From contig JAUJYZ010001472.1 in NCBI GenBank assembly GCA_033675265.1, positions 1-64,000 of the forward strand: 64,000 nucleotides of DNA, given 5' to 3'. The position numbers were made by a program, and so were the translations under genes. This document shows, piece by piece, positions 22,757-35,479 of the stretch. The stretch comes from Actinostola sp. cb2023. Lineage: Eukaryota; Cnidaria; Anthozoa; Actiniaria; Actinostolidae. Below the pieces are notes generated by a model, which was not told the origin of the DNA, ran no database searches, and saw only the letters and a program-made list of their open reading frames with translations. Position 1 is the stretch's first letter. Each line of letters begins with the position of its first letter.

Positions 22757-25700
22757 ATGACATCCTGTATTTGGAAGATATTGCCTTGCGTTTTTCTGCT
22801 CTTCTCAAGTGCAGGTAAAGTACTGAAGATTCACGCCCGTTTTGTGTCATGTTTGAAATACCGAGTTAGTTCCTGTGATCAAATAGTGTATATTTAAAAG
22901 AAAAACAAGCCAAGATATCCTTGACTCACAACGGCATGACTGAAACAGCAACAAAACCACATTGAACCAGTGAAACAACTTTTCAAATATATTTTAAATT
23001 GCAGAAGAATTATAAGACACATTCTTAAAGTCAGTATTACTTCGTTTGTGATTTGGTTAATAGTAATTACGATGTCAACTAAATTAAAGCCAAGAGGCTA
23101 AGCGATTCCATATTTCAGGGATGCAGAGGAGTTAGTCTTTATATTGGTGGTTGATGTTGAACGTCGTAGTACTGTATTTAACTCGTCTCACTCGTGGTTA
23201 GAGGGCGTAAGCGACCATCCTTGTTGTAAAACAAACTGGTCGCTTAAAGGGGGTACTGACAGTGGGAAAACTATACCGTATTTACACTTGAACGCTATAC
23301 CGACAATCACAATAGTTTATTTAGTACCAGAATTCAGGAGGGGTTAGTGGTCCCCTGGCACAATAACATCTGTTCTATTCACCCAGCCAGAAGTCTTCCC
23401 AGAAAAAAAATTCCCAGGAGAGAAAATATCAGAAATTTTTCCCAGGAGAGAATATTTTCTAACCAAAAAAAAAAAACAAAACAAAACAAAAAAAGGACTT
23501 AGATAAGGTACTATTTATAAAATAAAACAATTCCCAGGAACAAAAACATTTCCTATCCATATAACCTAATATATATTCTGTATATTTCATAATTTTATAC
23601 AAATAATCAAATGCGAAACTCATTTTAGATTTCCCAGGAAGTACTGGTAGAACAGTTATTTCACAGAACAGATACCATTAACCCCTCCTGAGAATTACAT
23701 CCATAAAAATATACAGTAATGTAGCGAGTTACAAATCAGAAAACTAAGGCTAACCGCTCAAGAAACAATAGTTTTCTGACTTATACCAAGGTTCGGTAAC
23801 TCCTTTACTTCATTACCAAGTGAAAACATTGCCTTAGCAAGTGATAGTTAAGGTGGTGAATCAGAGGATTAAAATAGTATCTTACTAACTGCCTTGTTAT
23901 TCGATTCATCAGCTTGTGTGCCTGGTAAAGTCCCAATCTGCCACATTCATCATGAACGTATACCGACCTCACCAAACGGGCACAATTCGCATCACTTCAA
24001 CTGCAGCGTCACTGAAGGTAGCGTAGCATCAAACATTGTATGGGAACGAAACGGTAGCATTGTAAAACAAGTACTGGGGCCAGTAACATGGCTTGGGTTG
24101 ACGTTGGAGGACAATGCTAGCGATAACTCCACTGCAACATTACGATGTGAAGCAAAGATTGAAACATGGAACGTTTCTTGTGAAACTCAAATGGAAGGTA
24201 CAGAAACGGCATTGTAATTATCACGTACTTTCTTAATTCTCGACGAATCAGTCAAATTCTGACTTGAACTTTTTTCGCATACAGAGCCTCCCAGGATCAT
24301 AACCCGTTCAAGCATCTATGAAGTCTATGCTGGGAAACCGTTGACTCTTCCCTGTAAGTCCACAGGATACCAACAGCCCAGCCTAACCTGGACGAAACGA
24401 GATAAATATCTGTCCAAATCAAGAATCCACCATTCATTCACATTGAAGAAATCACGTGATAGCCTCGACTTGGTGATCCGCAACGCATCCATGATGCATA
24501 GCGGTATCTACACGTGTCACGCGGTCAATGGTATGGGTGAGGATACCCACTATGCTCTCATAACTGTGCTATGTAAGTGACTCCTTTCGATGTATTCTAC
24601 GGACGTACTAATATGAACTTTGAAAGTGCAGTAGTATAATGGGTCTCAAATGCGCATAAAAAGTGGAAAACAGTCAGTTTTGATTATTTTGAATTTGCAA
24701 ATTTCTACAACAATTTGGAGCTGTCAGTTTATGTTCATCTAGATCTTTCAACCCGCCAGGGATCTCTTCAGGATGTCAAAGTCAGATGTTTGATTAATTT
24801 TGCTTGTCTAAAACAAGTGGATTTCCAAATATTGAAATTTTCAAAATCATGCCGCTCAAAAATCGGCCACTGCACCAGTTGATATGCTAAGGGCCGCTAA
24901 GGGCATCGAGACTGATAATGCACTACACAAGCACACATTGTTGTCCTATGATATTCGACACCCATCTCTTGTAAAGTCTTCAATATTGTGACTTGAATAG
25001 TTCTCTGTTCAACAGATAACCCGGTGTCCCTCCCACCACGTGTTGTCCCTCTCACACCAAGCCTAACAGTCAGGGAAGGAAGCAACGCTGTACTCGTCTG
25101 TTCAGTAGAAAACACCCCACAGCGTTACACGGCTCTCTACTGGGACCACCAAGGTACAAGGATTCCACACAACAAAAGACTTCGACAGAAACAAAGGTTC
25201 TCTGTGAACATCCTTAGAAAGATGTACAAGCTTGAGCATGCTGTCATGTCATTGGCTATAAATCACGTGACATTAAGAGATGCCGGGGTTTATACATGTG
25301 GCGCGGTTACACACATTGGGCGTGGCGAAACACGTGTTCAGCTGTTAGTAAAAGGTAATATTCTGTCTTTCATGGATCTTGCTTGAGTTATTTTATGCCC
25401 AAAAAGGTTGTACGTTATATTTGTTACGCTAATAAATGTAGACAGATCAATGTGGATGTTCTCCTTTTCTGCCTCTAGTAAGTTTCTGATAAGAGAACAA
25501 CAGAAAACATGGAGAAAATCGAACTCTCTTAATTTCACATGCATAACAACATCAACCAGTTAGTCCCAGCTCTCGGCTCCTTTTAACAAAGTACTTCCAT
25601 ATCTCCACCCCAGTGCGCAAGATTCAGTACTCTCATCCACTCTGTGTAACTTGTTCTGTTGCCTAACAGGATGACAAGTTAAGTTTCAAGAGCCGGGAAT

Positions 25701-28220
25701 TCTGCAGCACAGCAAACCACGTCAACCACTTGAGCAACGGATCATAAACATGTTTAGATGTCTCTTAGTGTAGATGTCCCTTGATGTAGATGTCCCTTGG
25801 TGTAGATGTCCCTTGATGTAGATGTCCCTTGGGTGTAGATGTCCCTTGGTGTAGATGTCACTTGGTGTAGATGTCCCTTGATGTTGATGTCCCTTGATGT
25901 AGATGTCCCTTGGTGTAGATGTCACTTGGTGTAGATGTCCCTTGATGTTGATGTCCCTTGATGTAGATGTCCCTTGGTGTAGATGTGATGTCCCTTGGTG
26001 TAGATGTCCCTTGGTGTAGATGTCCCTTGGTGTAGATGTCCCTTGGTGTAGATGTCTCTTGATGTAGATGTCCCTTGGTGTAGATGTCCCTTGGTGTAGA
26101 TGTCCCTTGGTGTAGATGTCCCTTGGTGTAGATGTCTCTTGGTGTAGATGTCCCTTGGTGTAGATGTCCCTTGGTGTAGATGTCTCTTTATGTAGATGTC
26201 CCTTGGTGTAGATGTCCCTTGGTGTAGATGTCCCTTGGTGTAGATGTCCCTTGATGTAGATGTCCCTTTGTGTAGATGTCCCTTGGTGTAGATGTCCCTT
26301 GGTGTAGATGTCCCTTGATGTAGATGTCCCTTGATGTAGATGTCCCTTGATGTAGATGTCCCTTGATGTAGATGTCCCTTGGTGTAGATGTCCCTTGATG
26401 TATAGTAGATGTCCCTTTGTGTAGATGTCCCTTGGTGTTGATGTCCCTTGGTGTAGATGTGATGTCCCTTGGTGTCCTGAATCACTCCTCTGTAGTATGA
26501 TGTTTGATGGGTTGTGTTTGCATGTATGACATATAGCGTATGGTTCTGTCTGTGTATCTGGCTGTCATGTATATCACCAATAGTACACGGTTATTGTGGA
26601 GTCTTCAGTCCAGCATCTATGTACCTGGCTTACATATTACTCATATTATATAATTATAACATATAGCATGTTAACTTGTTTTGATATAAGCTACGGGTCT
26701 ATAAGTATTGCATAGATAGTACATGACATGAAATATAGCTACGGGTAGAGGGGTCAGTGTTCAATAACTTTACTTGTTATCCATTTTGAAATATTATCAT
26801 AAAAGTGCAACAATTCAGATTTGCTCGTCATTTGAACATGTTCAAGTATTTGTGACAGTGGCTTAACAGTTCCAACATTGTATAGGGTTATTTGCGCACT
26901 TGTATATGTGTGCGGCGACGTTAAAGGGTGCCAAGGTTCTCTGTGACAGTGGTTTAACAGTTCCAACATTGTATAGGGTTATTTGCGCACTTGTATATGT
27001 GTGCGGCGACGTTAAAGGGTGCCAAGGTTCTCTGTGACAGTGGTTTAACAGTTCCAACATTGTATAGGGTTACTGCGCACTTGTATATATGTGCGGCGGT
27101 GTTTTTAAAGAGGTGCCAAGGTTCCGTGATGGTCGTTTCTATTATTACTATTTGCATTCCAAACTTTCCCGAACCCACGAGAAAGGATGTCCAACAGATC
27201 ACATAACGGACGTTATCACAGATTTTTTTTGTGAGCATTTTTGCGCCCGTTGATCTTCCGGTTGTCGGCAGATACACGGGCCACCGCCGACTCCCCAACG
27301 TGCGCTTAGTAAACAACTAAAACGGTACCTTTGATGTCCAGGATTTACGTTTGCGTACAATCAACGTTGGATTCAACGTGAGTGTGTGGGAGTACAGACC
27401 GTATTTTGATGTGTTGGGCAAACCTAATAGTGAATAACAACTTCGAGTTGATCATGAACCCCGCCGGCAAGCGTACGTAACCTGTCATGACCCTGATCGG
27501 TTTGCATGCATCATTCACATGTATAAGAATCGTCTTTTGTCTGGGCTACAGACATTGCGTGAGTTCTACAAGGATCGTTGTTTGGTGCTAGCGCACATCT
27601 GGGACCTTCACTGTGTCAAGAAATAGAGATTGAAATCGTATATTTGAGCATGACTCAAAATCACGCGCATTAGAATACTCCACTAGCATGGCTTACAACT
27701 AGTTGTGCTGAAAGCTTCATACTCTCCGTTGTTTACTTCAACTATAATATTTCACGTGCAGTCAACAATATGAGACTAGTTTCATCCTAACAAGGACCTC
27801 ATCAGTCCGCCTGACATTGTATAGACAATATGTGTAGCTGACTGATGATACCGCAAGTTGTTGACTGCGCGTGAAATAGTAAAGTTGAAGTAAACTACGG
27901 AGAGTATGAAATGAAGTAAATCTTTCGTGGACTCTACCAAAGATATATCTAGAAAACAAATGTTGTGGAAGTATTTTAATATAGAGTAGATGTAGATAAT
28001 AGTCTCATCGGGCGATATGCGCAGCCTTTTTCCTTTCTTATCTTGCCTATATCGCCTGGGGGTATTAAAGAGGGGCACTCCTCCCTGTACGCCTACGTCT
28101 CACCATCACCTCACCTTTGCAGGTTTATTGGTGCGTGATGGTTCCCCAGGTACCCAGGATGACCTATTGCCACCCAATACGCCGCCACGCGATCCGTGGA
28201 AGGTTTCGTGCCGCGTTTAG
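22757..28220 (+). CDS. Secreted protein with three Ig-like domains (5 exons, last one tentative)
   Basis: Exons: 22757-22814, 23913-24197, 24285-24572, 25016-25354 and tentatively 28123-28220. All junctions are GT-AG and phase 1, so the frames close to about 355 codons. Exon 1 is a signal peptide (MTSCIWKILPCVFLLFSSAG). Exon 2 is a divergent Ig domain (FNCSV, VWERN, LRCEA). Exon 3 is an I-set domain (LPCKS, LTWTK, SGIYTCHAVNG). Exon 4 is a third Ig domain (LVCSVE, LYWDHQG, RDAGVYTCGAV). One domain per exon is the usual layout for Ig receptors. The tentative last exon adds a proline-rich tail and a stop but no membrane helix, so the product looks soluble; a missed TM exon inside the 2.7-kb last intron would change this. 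Several NxS/T sites fit an extracellular protein. Ligand unknown. Confidence 0.7.
23335..23690. mobile_element. 356-bp MITE in intron 1 of the Ig gene
   Basis: CAGGAGGGGTTA at the left and TTAACCCCTCCTG at the right are terminal inverted repeats, flanked by the 6-bp duplication AGAATT (23329-23334 and 23691-23696). The interior repeats TTCCCAGGA several times and has a poly-A tract. Non-coding. Confidence 0.75.
25748..26475 (-). repeat. 16-bp minisatellite (TGTAGATGTCCCTTGG)
   Basis: About 45 copies of a 16-bp unit, with G/A variation at the TTGG/TTGA position. Because 16 is not a multiple of 3, three units encode a 16-residue repeat, giving open frames on the minus strand that are not genes. 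It lies in the tentative last intron of the Ig gene. Confidence 0.95.
26853..27126 (+). repeat. 91-bp tandem repeat, about three copies
   Basis: The unit contains 'cagttccaacattgtatagg' and 'gtgcggcgacgttaaag'. The second copy is nearly identical to the first and the third has small indels. Open frames across it come from the repeat. Confidence 0.9.
27716..27912. mobile_element. About 200-bp inverted-repeat MITE
   Basis: Arms of about 50 bp begin TTCATACTCTCCGT and are repeated inverted, ending ACGGAGAGTATGAA. The loop carries no coding sequence. It lies within the tentative last intron of the Ig gene. Confidence 0.8.
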
Positions 28221-28786
28221 AGGGAGATATTAACTTGAACTTCCGGTAAGTAGATACAGATAGATAATAGATCAATCGTAATATTCTAGGGGGAGGGGAC
28301 GATAAGTGAGGGGGGACGGAGTGGGGATACTTTTTATCGCTCGGTTTGTAGATGATTCACATAAGAAGCGAACGATTCAGTGCAAGTTTAGAATGACTTC
28401 TTTATTTTACTAACTCAGAAACACTATAACAAATTAAATATTAGAACAATCCTTCATGTGACTTGCTATAAATATTTTATTATTATTAAAATAATCAGAT
28501 AATAACTAAGCGTTTCTAGAATAACATATAAAGAATCATAAATAAACATGGTGAAATAATCAGCCCCAAATATTATTTTAAAGAGGCTTTGTCGAATATC
28601 TCTGTGGCAAAATATCGTTGTGTTTATGCTTATGCTCGCGTCTCTAGTGAAAACAGGCTTTGTGCGCGCGCGGTGCGTGTACATAGTAAGAAGTAGTATC
28701 CACTCTTCTAAGACATTGCAGTATGCGGGTAGTTTCCAACATATCGAGCTAGCGCGCGCTTTCTTTGATCAATGATGAACACGTAC

Positions 28787-30644
28787 TTAGTTTGCACACG
28801 ATACGTCCATGAATGGACACAGGATGATCAACGCAGGGTTACAGGTGTGTAAGTTAAATAAAGTCGAACGAAGTTTCCTGTTGGTTGTTGAGATAACTTG
28901 TCCATCTTTAGTACTGGCCAAATACCGACCTGTAGCTACAGATTTGATAGTCACACAATCTCTACACGTGTTCGAAGATTTGATCATGAATCTGTGTTTA
29001 TTGCTGACTGCAGAGCCAGGTTTCTGTTGGTAAGAATCACAAACCCATGTTACTGACAACACTACTTGTTACAGTGTCACGTGCTGGAGTACTTACTTCT
29101 AAAGCGATTGGGATCCCTGTGGTTTTGGCTGTCAGATAGTATCTGCTGTCATGTGACCATTGGAATGTCGCTTCCAGTCCCCTAGAGGTCGCGGAGAGGA
29201 CGACTATTAGTTCTGAAAGAGAAGCATACCAACACATTATTACTTATTTGCGCTAAAACTATCAATCAAAATTAAATATTTGATTTTGCGCAAATTCGTG
29301 TCCTGGGGTTATAAGCACTGGTTTTAAAAAACGTTTGTAGTTGATCGTTTTTTGGTGCGATGGCAAGTATGTTTCACCCATAAGGAAGCTGCTAATTGGC
29401 GCGAAAATACTTATAGACCTTATTAAGAAACCGCATCTTCCTTTGGAAGACTGACCTAACTAGTTAATAACACGTCGCTATGTTCCTGCCCGCAGTTGAT
29501 ACTGACTGCACGCACGAGTCACGATCAAATAAAACGTGATTTTGTTATCTTTTTCGCGGGCCTTTGATGAGCAAAAGTCACCGACTGTTACTCTTTTTGA
29601 TTGAATATCTTGACGAATATCAACCGCAGCGACAACCTTTTCATCACTGATTCATGCATCGACTCTAAACGCTTCTTTTCAAAATAACCTTTGATATTTT
29701 ATCAATAACGGAAATAGTTGAACTTCACCGCAAACTTCTCCTCCAGGAAATAGTCTGGAGTGCGCAACATTCCTGTTGTTCTTCCGCTAAAGACGATGTG
29801 GCTGTGATTGCACGCTTTATGGCGAAGAGTCTAAGCGTGAACGCTTGGTAGGGAATGCAAACCACAAAACGAAACCCACAACTTGGACTTTGCTCACTAC
29901 CTCATGGATTAGTGAAAGGAACTGCACCGTAAGTACGGTACGTTAGATGTTTAGATAACCGTTCCACGTGGACCAAAGCGATCAGGCGCACTATGCACGT
30001 GTCGTGTGTCTTGTCGATTTTTGCCGCAACACAAAATACACGAGATGAAGATTCATCGTTTTTCCATGTGCACAAAGCCAACTATCTATTGTACGTAGGA
30101 ACTAAGGTGCCGTATATAACACTGGTACCACTAAGCTAATATGGTAGTAGTTTGAATGTGGGCCGCGCGCGCTATATAGTCTCCTACACACAGGGATCCC
30201 GACACTAAGAACGGCTGCGTTGGAGACTACGCGCGCTAGTGATTGAGTAGAGCAAGGGAGCACGGCAGAATATTGTTTCTATCCGTTGTAAACTCGATTA
30301 CTCAGGATAAAATCCGCTGAACATAAGCATGAATGTGCGTCAAATCAGGCCAGGAACACTCATTGTATACTGAGACTTAATTTTGCGCTTTTCATTTTAA
30401 TTAAGAGTATAGATACATCGCATTGAAACATGGTCGGCGCAGTACCTGTGTGTTTTTGTTTTTGGCAACAATGTCCCTTGAGCGTCACACCAGAAGGGTC
30501 CCCATTGCTGTCTACCTCTACTTTTAGCAGCGTACAGTCGGTTTGGTGGTTGGCTCGGAATATAGAGCGTAGTTTATACACTTTTTTAGCGTTAACTGAA
30601 TTATGACAGATAATCACGGACGTCAGAAAAAGAACCTGAAACAT
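28787..30644 (-). CDS. Secreted beta-trefoil (FGF/IL-1-like) protein, 3 exons, 183 aa
   Basis: Exons (minus): 30644-30446, 29212-29097 and 29023-28787. Junctions are GT-AG, in phase 1 then phase 0, and close exactly. Residues 1-19 (MFQVLFLTSVIICHNSVNA) are a signal peptide. The mature part starts VYKLRSIFRANH, continues LIVVLSATSRGLEA and SRYYLTAKTTGIPIALE, and ends with VTIKSVATGRYLASTKDGQV, a typical beta-trefoil hairpin close to the IKGVESGRYLAM-type signature of fibroblast growth factors. The two introns fall near where the canonical FGF core is cut. At least nine cysteines are present, more than most FGFs have. Identity to FGF, IL-1 or another trefoil family is not settled. It converges on the Ig-domain gene with 566 bp between stop codons. 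Confidence 0.65.
29240..30440 (-). other. Intron 1 of the beta-trefoil gene
   Basis: No exon-like frame is seen between the first and second coding exons. A foldback-type repeat occupies 30165-30236: GCGCGCGCTATATAGTCTCC and GGAGACTACGCGCGC. Confidence 0.5.
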
Positions 30645-31330
30645 AGAAATAACTAAACTGTAAGATTTATCTTGGGGGGGAAGGGAGAGAGTTATTTAAC
30701 CTGAGTTGGGAACCCTGTGTAGATTGTGAGGAATGCCTGGTTCATTTCGTTCCATATTTTTGCGGATTTTTGCGGCCACAGTTTATGAGTTTTTCAACGA
30801 AAATCCTCGCAAGTTTTGTTTTATGTGTACTAACTTTTGGGAATAAGAAACGCGTTAAGGGCTCACAGTTTTAACTTTATAAACAACATCTCTATATACT
30901 TTATTGAATGTCGCCAGTTTTAATATTTTCGATGGCGTGCATGTTATTCAACACCTAACGGTACTCTCTGCGTTTTGTTCTATCATCAAGGCATTCATGA
31001 TTCAAGTAGTTCAAGCAGACGGAGAACTTTTACGCTGACAGAATATGTCTTCTGGTCTACATATAAACTTTGTTCAAGTAACGAAATACTTTTTAAAACA
31101 AACACAGTACATGATCATGATTCTGATACTTTCAAAATGTTTCGATATAAAATGTAAAATGAATCAACCAAAGAACTTATTAAAATCCAATACTGTAACT
31201 ATCTTTGGGTCTTTTGTTTCTTGATTCCGTCCAGTTAAAAGTCTATTTTACATCATTCTAACTTTCACAAATAGATTTTGAAAACGTTTTTCAAATGCTT
31301 GTCATGCGTAACACTGATATCAGTAAGCCA
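30645..31330. other. Intergenic stretch upstream of the beta-trefoil gene
   Basis: A+T-rich sequence with no convincing ORF; a 60-codon frame at 30975-31157 is unrecognised. The promoter of the trefoil gene should lie near the left edge. Confidence 0.4.
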
Positions 31331-31331
31331 C

Positions 31332-31517
31332 TCCCGCAGTTTGTTGGAGTGTTTGTCAGTGATTATTTGCTCGTCTACGGGATAACCCGGCCAAATCCCG
31401 CAGTTTGTTGGAGTGTTTGTCAGTGATTATTTGCTCGTCTACGGGATAACCCGGCCAAATCCCGCAGTTTGTTGGAGTGTTTGTCAGTGATTATTTGCTC
31501 GTCTACGGGATAACCCA
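31332..31517 (+). repeat. 65-bp tandem repeat, almost three copies
   Basis: The unit 'cccgcagtttgttggagtgt...ctacgggataacc' is repeated nearly without change, indicating recent duplication. Confidence 0.9.
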
Positions 31518-31879
31518 AATCTCTCAATTAATGAGCTTAAACTGGGATAGTACTAGAGCATTTATAGTTTAAAAATGAGTTTTCCCAAAATCTTATAACC
31601 AATAACTGAACGTGATTCTACCACTTACCAATGTTGCTAGCTTGGCTTCCATGATGTCTTCCTTCGTTCTTGTAAGATTTCAGTCCGTATTCTCTCTGAA
31701 TCTCGATGTTTTCTTATTTTTGCAGCCAAAAAGTCGGTTTAAGTACAGCAAATTCGGAAGCTCGTTCAGGAAACTATTGTCCAATTCGTAAAACATTGTG
31801 GTTATTGTTCGCCCACACCGACCATTAATTGATTGATTGTGGAGCTCCGCTAATCATATCCTTACAGGATACAAGTTGA

Positions 31880-32880
31880 CAGAATCAACATCTTTTTACA
31901 CCAGGTAGAAACACACACAAACCAACATCTTTTTACACCAGTTAGAAACACACACATTAACAGAACCAACATGTTTTTACACCAGGTAGAAACACACACA
32001 TTAACAGAACCAACATGTTTTTACACCAGGTAGAAGAAACACACACATTGACAGAACCAACATGTTTTTACACCAGCTAGAAACACACACATTGACAGAA
32101 CCAACATGTTTTTACACCAGCTAGAAACACACACATTGACAGAACCAACATGTTTTTACACCAGGTAGAAACACACACACATTGACAGAACCAACATGTT
32201 TTTACACCAGGTAGAAACACACACATTGACAGAACCAACATGTTTTTACACCAGGTAGAAACACACACATTGACAGAACCAACATGTTTTTACACCAGGT
32301 AGAAACACACACATTGACACTAACCAACATGTTTTGACACCAGGTAGAAACACACACATTGACAGAACGTCAACATGTTTTTACACCAGGTAGAAACACA
32401 CACATTGACAGAACCAACATGTTTTTACACCAGGTAGAAACACACACATTGACAGAACCAACATGTTTTTACACCAGGTAGAAACACACACATTAACAGA
32501 ACCAACATGTTTTTACACCAGGTAGAAACACACACATTGACAGAACCAACATGTTTTTACACCAGGTAGAAACACACACATTGACAGAACCAACATGTTT
32601 TTACACCAGGTAGAAACACACACATTGACAGAACCAACATGTTTTTACACCAGGTAGAAACACACACATTGACAGAACCAACATGTTTTTACACCAGGTA
32701 GAAACACACACATATTAACAGAACCAACATGTTTTTACACCAGGTAGAAACACACACATTGACAGAACCAACATGTTTTTACACCAGGTAGAAACACACA
32801 CATATTAACAGAACCAACATGTTTTTACACCAGGTAGAAACACACACATTGACAGAACCAACATGTTTTACACCAACGTT
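31880..32880 (+). repeat. 44-bp minisatellite, about 22 copies
   Basis: The unit holds 'agaaccaacatgtttttaca', 'ccaggtagaaacacacac' and 'attgac', with copies at 43-47 bp spacing and little divergence. The minus-strand ORF with CVSTWCKN repeats is an artefact. Confidence 0.95.
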
Positions 32881-32884
32881 AACA

Positions 32885-34690
32885 AACAAATAAAGTTTAT
32901 CAAACTCATACAGTTTTATCGATCTTTCTTTGCACAATACAAGTTTTGTGCTTCTGTCTTTGTCAACTCAGCACGGTGATGTACCACACACAGATCAGTA
33001 TGAAGTATCGCAGTAGAGTGCGAACGATGCCTCGCTCTGTACGCATGTATTTACAGGGCGATAAGGCTGGTGTAATTTATGTAGTATTGTTAGGCAAGAG
33101 AAGTGGCGTTATGAAATTAGAAGATAACTCTAAACTCAAACAAGCTACAAATGACTGATATAATGGAACTTGCTCTTTTTTAAATTGTGAAGTCTTTAGT
33201 TTTGCTGCACTCATCAGTGTATTTCTCTGATATTTCTTTTGCTGAGACCTCAAAGGACTTTGTAAATGTCATAGTACATAAGACGAGGTTCTATACCTTC
33301 ATTTCATTCCTTTACGCATGCATTCATGTATTCAGTTCCAGAAAAGTGGAATTTATTTTATCCTCTTTTTGTTTGAACTTCTCTTTTTATTTATAGATTA
33401 AAGTTTTCAAAATCCAGTTTCTTCGGAAAGTCAACGAAACAATTCTTTATTTCGTAGTCACCAGTTTACTGATATATATCATCACTTTAAACTGAAGAAA
33501 ATGACTCAAAAAATTCACATCGACTGAACATGGCCAAATGTCAAATCAAACAATTCTTGTTCTTAAAATTTGTTTTTTTAAACAACATTGGATCAATTTC
33601 TTCCGTCTTAATGAACCGGAAGGTCACATGACTCAACCCAGCACTAGACGGCGCAAAACACTAGCAAGCGAGTGAGTGAGCGGAGGCGGTTCAAAGCATC
33701 GGAATGGTAGCCGTTTTCTTTCAGTGTATCGCGACCGGTAGTGATTTCCCGTTCGCGTCTAAACCGACATTGCACTGGGTTCCCGTCAATCAAAACCTAA
33801 AATAATTGACAAAATAATATCGGTTTTTCTTTGGTAAAAAATAGGTCTACTTTACTTTTCTATGGTCGAGAGCTGAAAGAGTTTTACGAGTTTCTTTTCC
33901 GTTCATTGCAAAATGACTGAAGCTCAACACAATGCTTTGGCGATAAACAAAACTTCACACGCCTCCCGTGATACCGGATAACGCCTGTATTAAAGACTTC
34001 TTAGTGGTAGCAATGAGAGTAGGAATGAACAAGAACGATTCCAGTGTCTTCAGTAACTAGTTTCACAAGGTTTTGATTCTTCATCAACTTTCTTTTCTTT
34101 TCAATAAAATAAAAAATAAAAATAAATAAAATAAAATAAAATAAAAAATACCATCAAGTTTTGTAGACACTGATCGATTGTTATATATAACATGCTGATT
34201 TGAACAGCAGGTTAGACTAGCTCAGGGAGCGTTAACCAGTATCCCCGCCCAGTATCACTGTGTGATGTTTGCAAGAGAGTCATAGCCGCTCAGCAAGACA
34301 TGTCTGTACCGGCAATACTCGTGCAGTTTGGGCTGGCTAATGGTACCTAGTGTCATGGAGGCAGTACAAGTCACTTGAACTTTTTGCTAGGTTGAGTAAA
34401 TATGACGCAACAAGGACTGTGCGTGCTGTGTTAGAGAGGTAACGCCCTACCGTGGTACCGTGACTGCGTGCGTGCATGTCACCGGTACGTCGTACAAAGT
34501 CTGCTCCAACGTTGGCGTTTGGAAAGAGACACAAATAGCGTGCTAAAATGATGTTATGACGTTATTTAGAGCTTCCACATCGCCTGGTCCACCCTGACGT
34601 CCCCTTGTTTTTACTGAAAGGTTAAGGGAATCTATAACACCGTGAAAAAGAGTATTTAACTTTACTAACGTTTAGAAACTATAGTAAATA
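32885..34690. other. Intergenic, no gene seen
   Basis: Short ORFs at 32946-33158, 33187-33396 and 34337-34534 lack recognisable motifs or splice context. An AAAATAAAATA tract lies near 34105-34150. No RNA gene was recognised. Confidence 0.4.
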
Positions 34691-34693
34691 GCT

Positions 34694-34731
<38 letters not shown>

Positions 34732-35110
34732 ACTCCCATATATATGCTATATAGGTATGTGCCCCCAAATAGGGTATGGTTTTTGAACCTCCAGATCCTT
34801 AAATTGGGTACCATATTTTGCTTTTAGACCATAAAATAAAATATTCGATCTTTAATTTGGGTACACTTTTTTTATCCTGACTAAAAAATCCGCTTAGCGT
34901 AACAGCCAGCGTATGTACTTCTGATATTAGCGATTTCCAAAGGAATATTAACTTTTTCCTTAAATTGGGTCTATATTTCAGTGACAAATCCTTGGAAAGG
35001 GTATAAATTTTCCAATTCTTCATCCTTAAATAGGGTCAGGGTTTCGATATCCCGGGGGCACACCCCTATCCTAAATTTCCGGGAACCCCCCCCCTCCCCC
35101 GGGAAATAGC
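34694..35110 (+). repeat. Poly-G-headed repeat element
   Basis: About 37 G are followed by TACTCCCATATATATGCTAT and repeated ATAGGGTATGG, AAATTGGGTAC and AAATAGGGTC blocks, ending in a C-rich tract near 35085-35100. The same block order appears, inverted, at 18030-18200. The G and C ends form inverted termini. Non-coding. Confidence 0.75.
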
Positions 35111-35353
35111 CCTTCGTTGGAGTACTAGTGTACTCGCTAGTTTCCATTCTATTTATCATTATAAACCAATACAGTCCATACTAGTGTACTCGCTACTTTC
35201 CGAGGTCAATAACGAGGTACGGTGTCTTCCCAACGTTGACTACGGCTCTCTAGTTTCCTGGATATTGCTAGGCACATCTGTGCTTCATTTGTGATATGTT
35301 ATTCTTGTTTTTGATTTCTAGACTTGTGTCACAAGCGTCTGTAGATAGTATGT

Positions 35354-35475
35354 CCCGGGGCCGATTAGACTTGCTCCAAGTCTCGTTCGTTTTTTCCCAG
35401 GCGAACTACGCTGTTTGGGCTTCCTGTGTTTGATTGGGCTACGAACGAGACTTGGAGCAAGTCCCGGGGCCGATT
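35354..35475. mobile_element. About 96-bp foldback element with duplicated flanks
   Basis: GACTTGCTCCAAGTCTCGTT near 35368 is repeated inverted, ending GGAGCAAGTC at 35463. The flanks share CCCGGGGCCGATT (35354-35366 and 35463-35475). The loop contains the TTGGGCTTCCTGTG string that recurs in this window. Confidence 0.7.
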
Positions 35476-35479
35476 GGAG

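Noticed and set aside
22757..25354. Calling the Ig gene an FGF receptor or IL-1 receptor
   Set aside because: No membrane span, kinase or TIR domain is visible; three Ig domains alone do not decide.
25922..26485. 187-codon repeat protein (GTSTPRDIYTKGHLHQ type)
   Set aside because: Encoded by a 16-bp minisatellite with no start context, splice sites or non-repeat domain.
32077..32268. Cysteine/tryptophan-rich repeat ORF
   Set aside because: Product of the 44-bp minisatellite.
31332..32880. CRISPR-like array
   Set aside because: Units are contiguous tandem repeats without unique spacers, in an animal genome.
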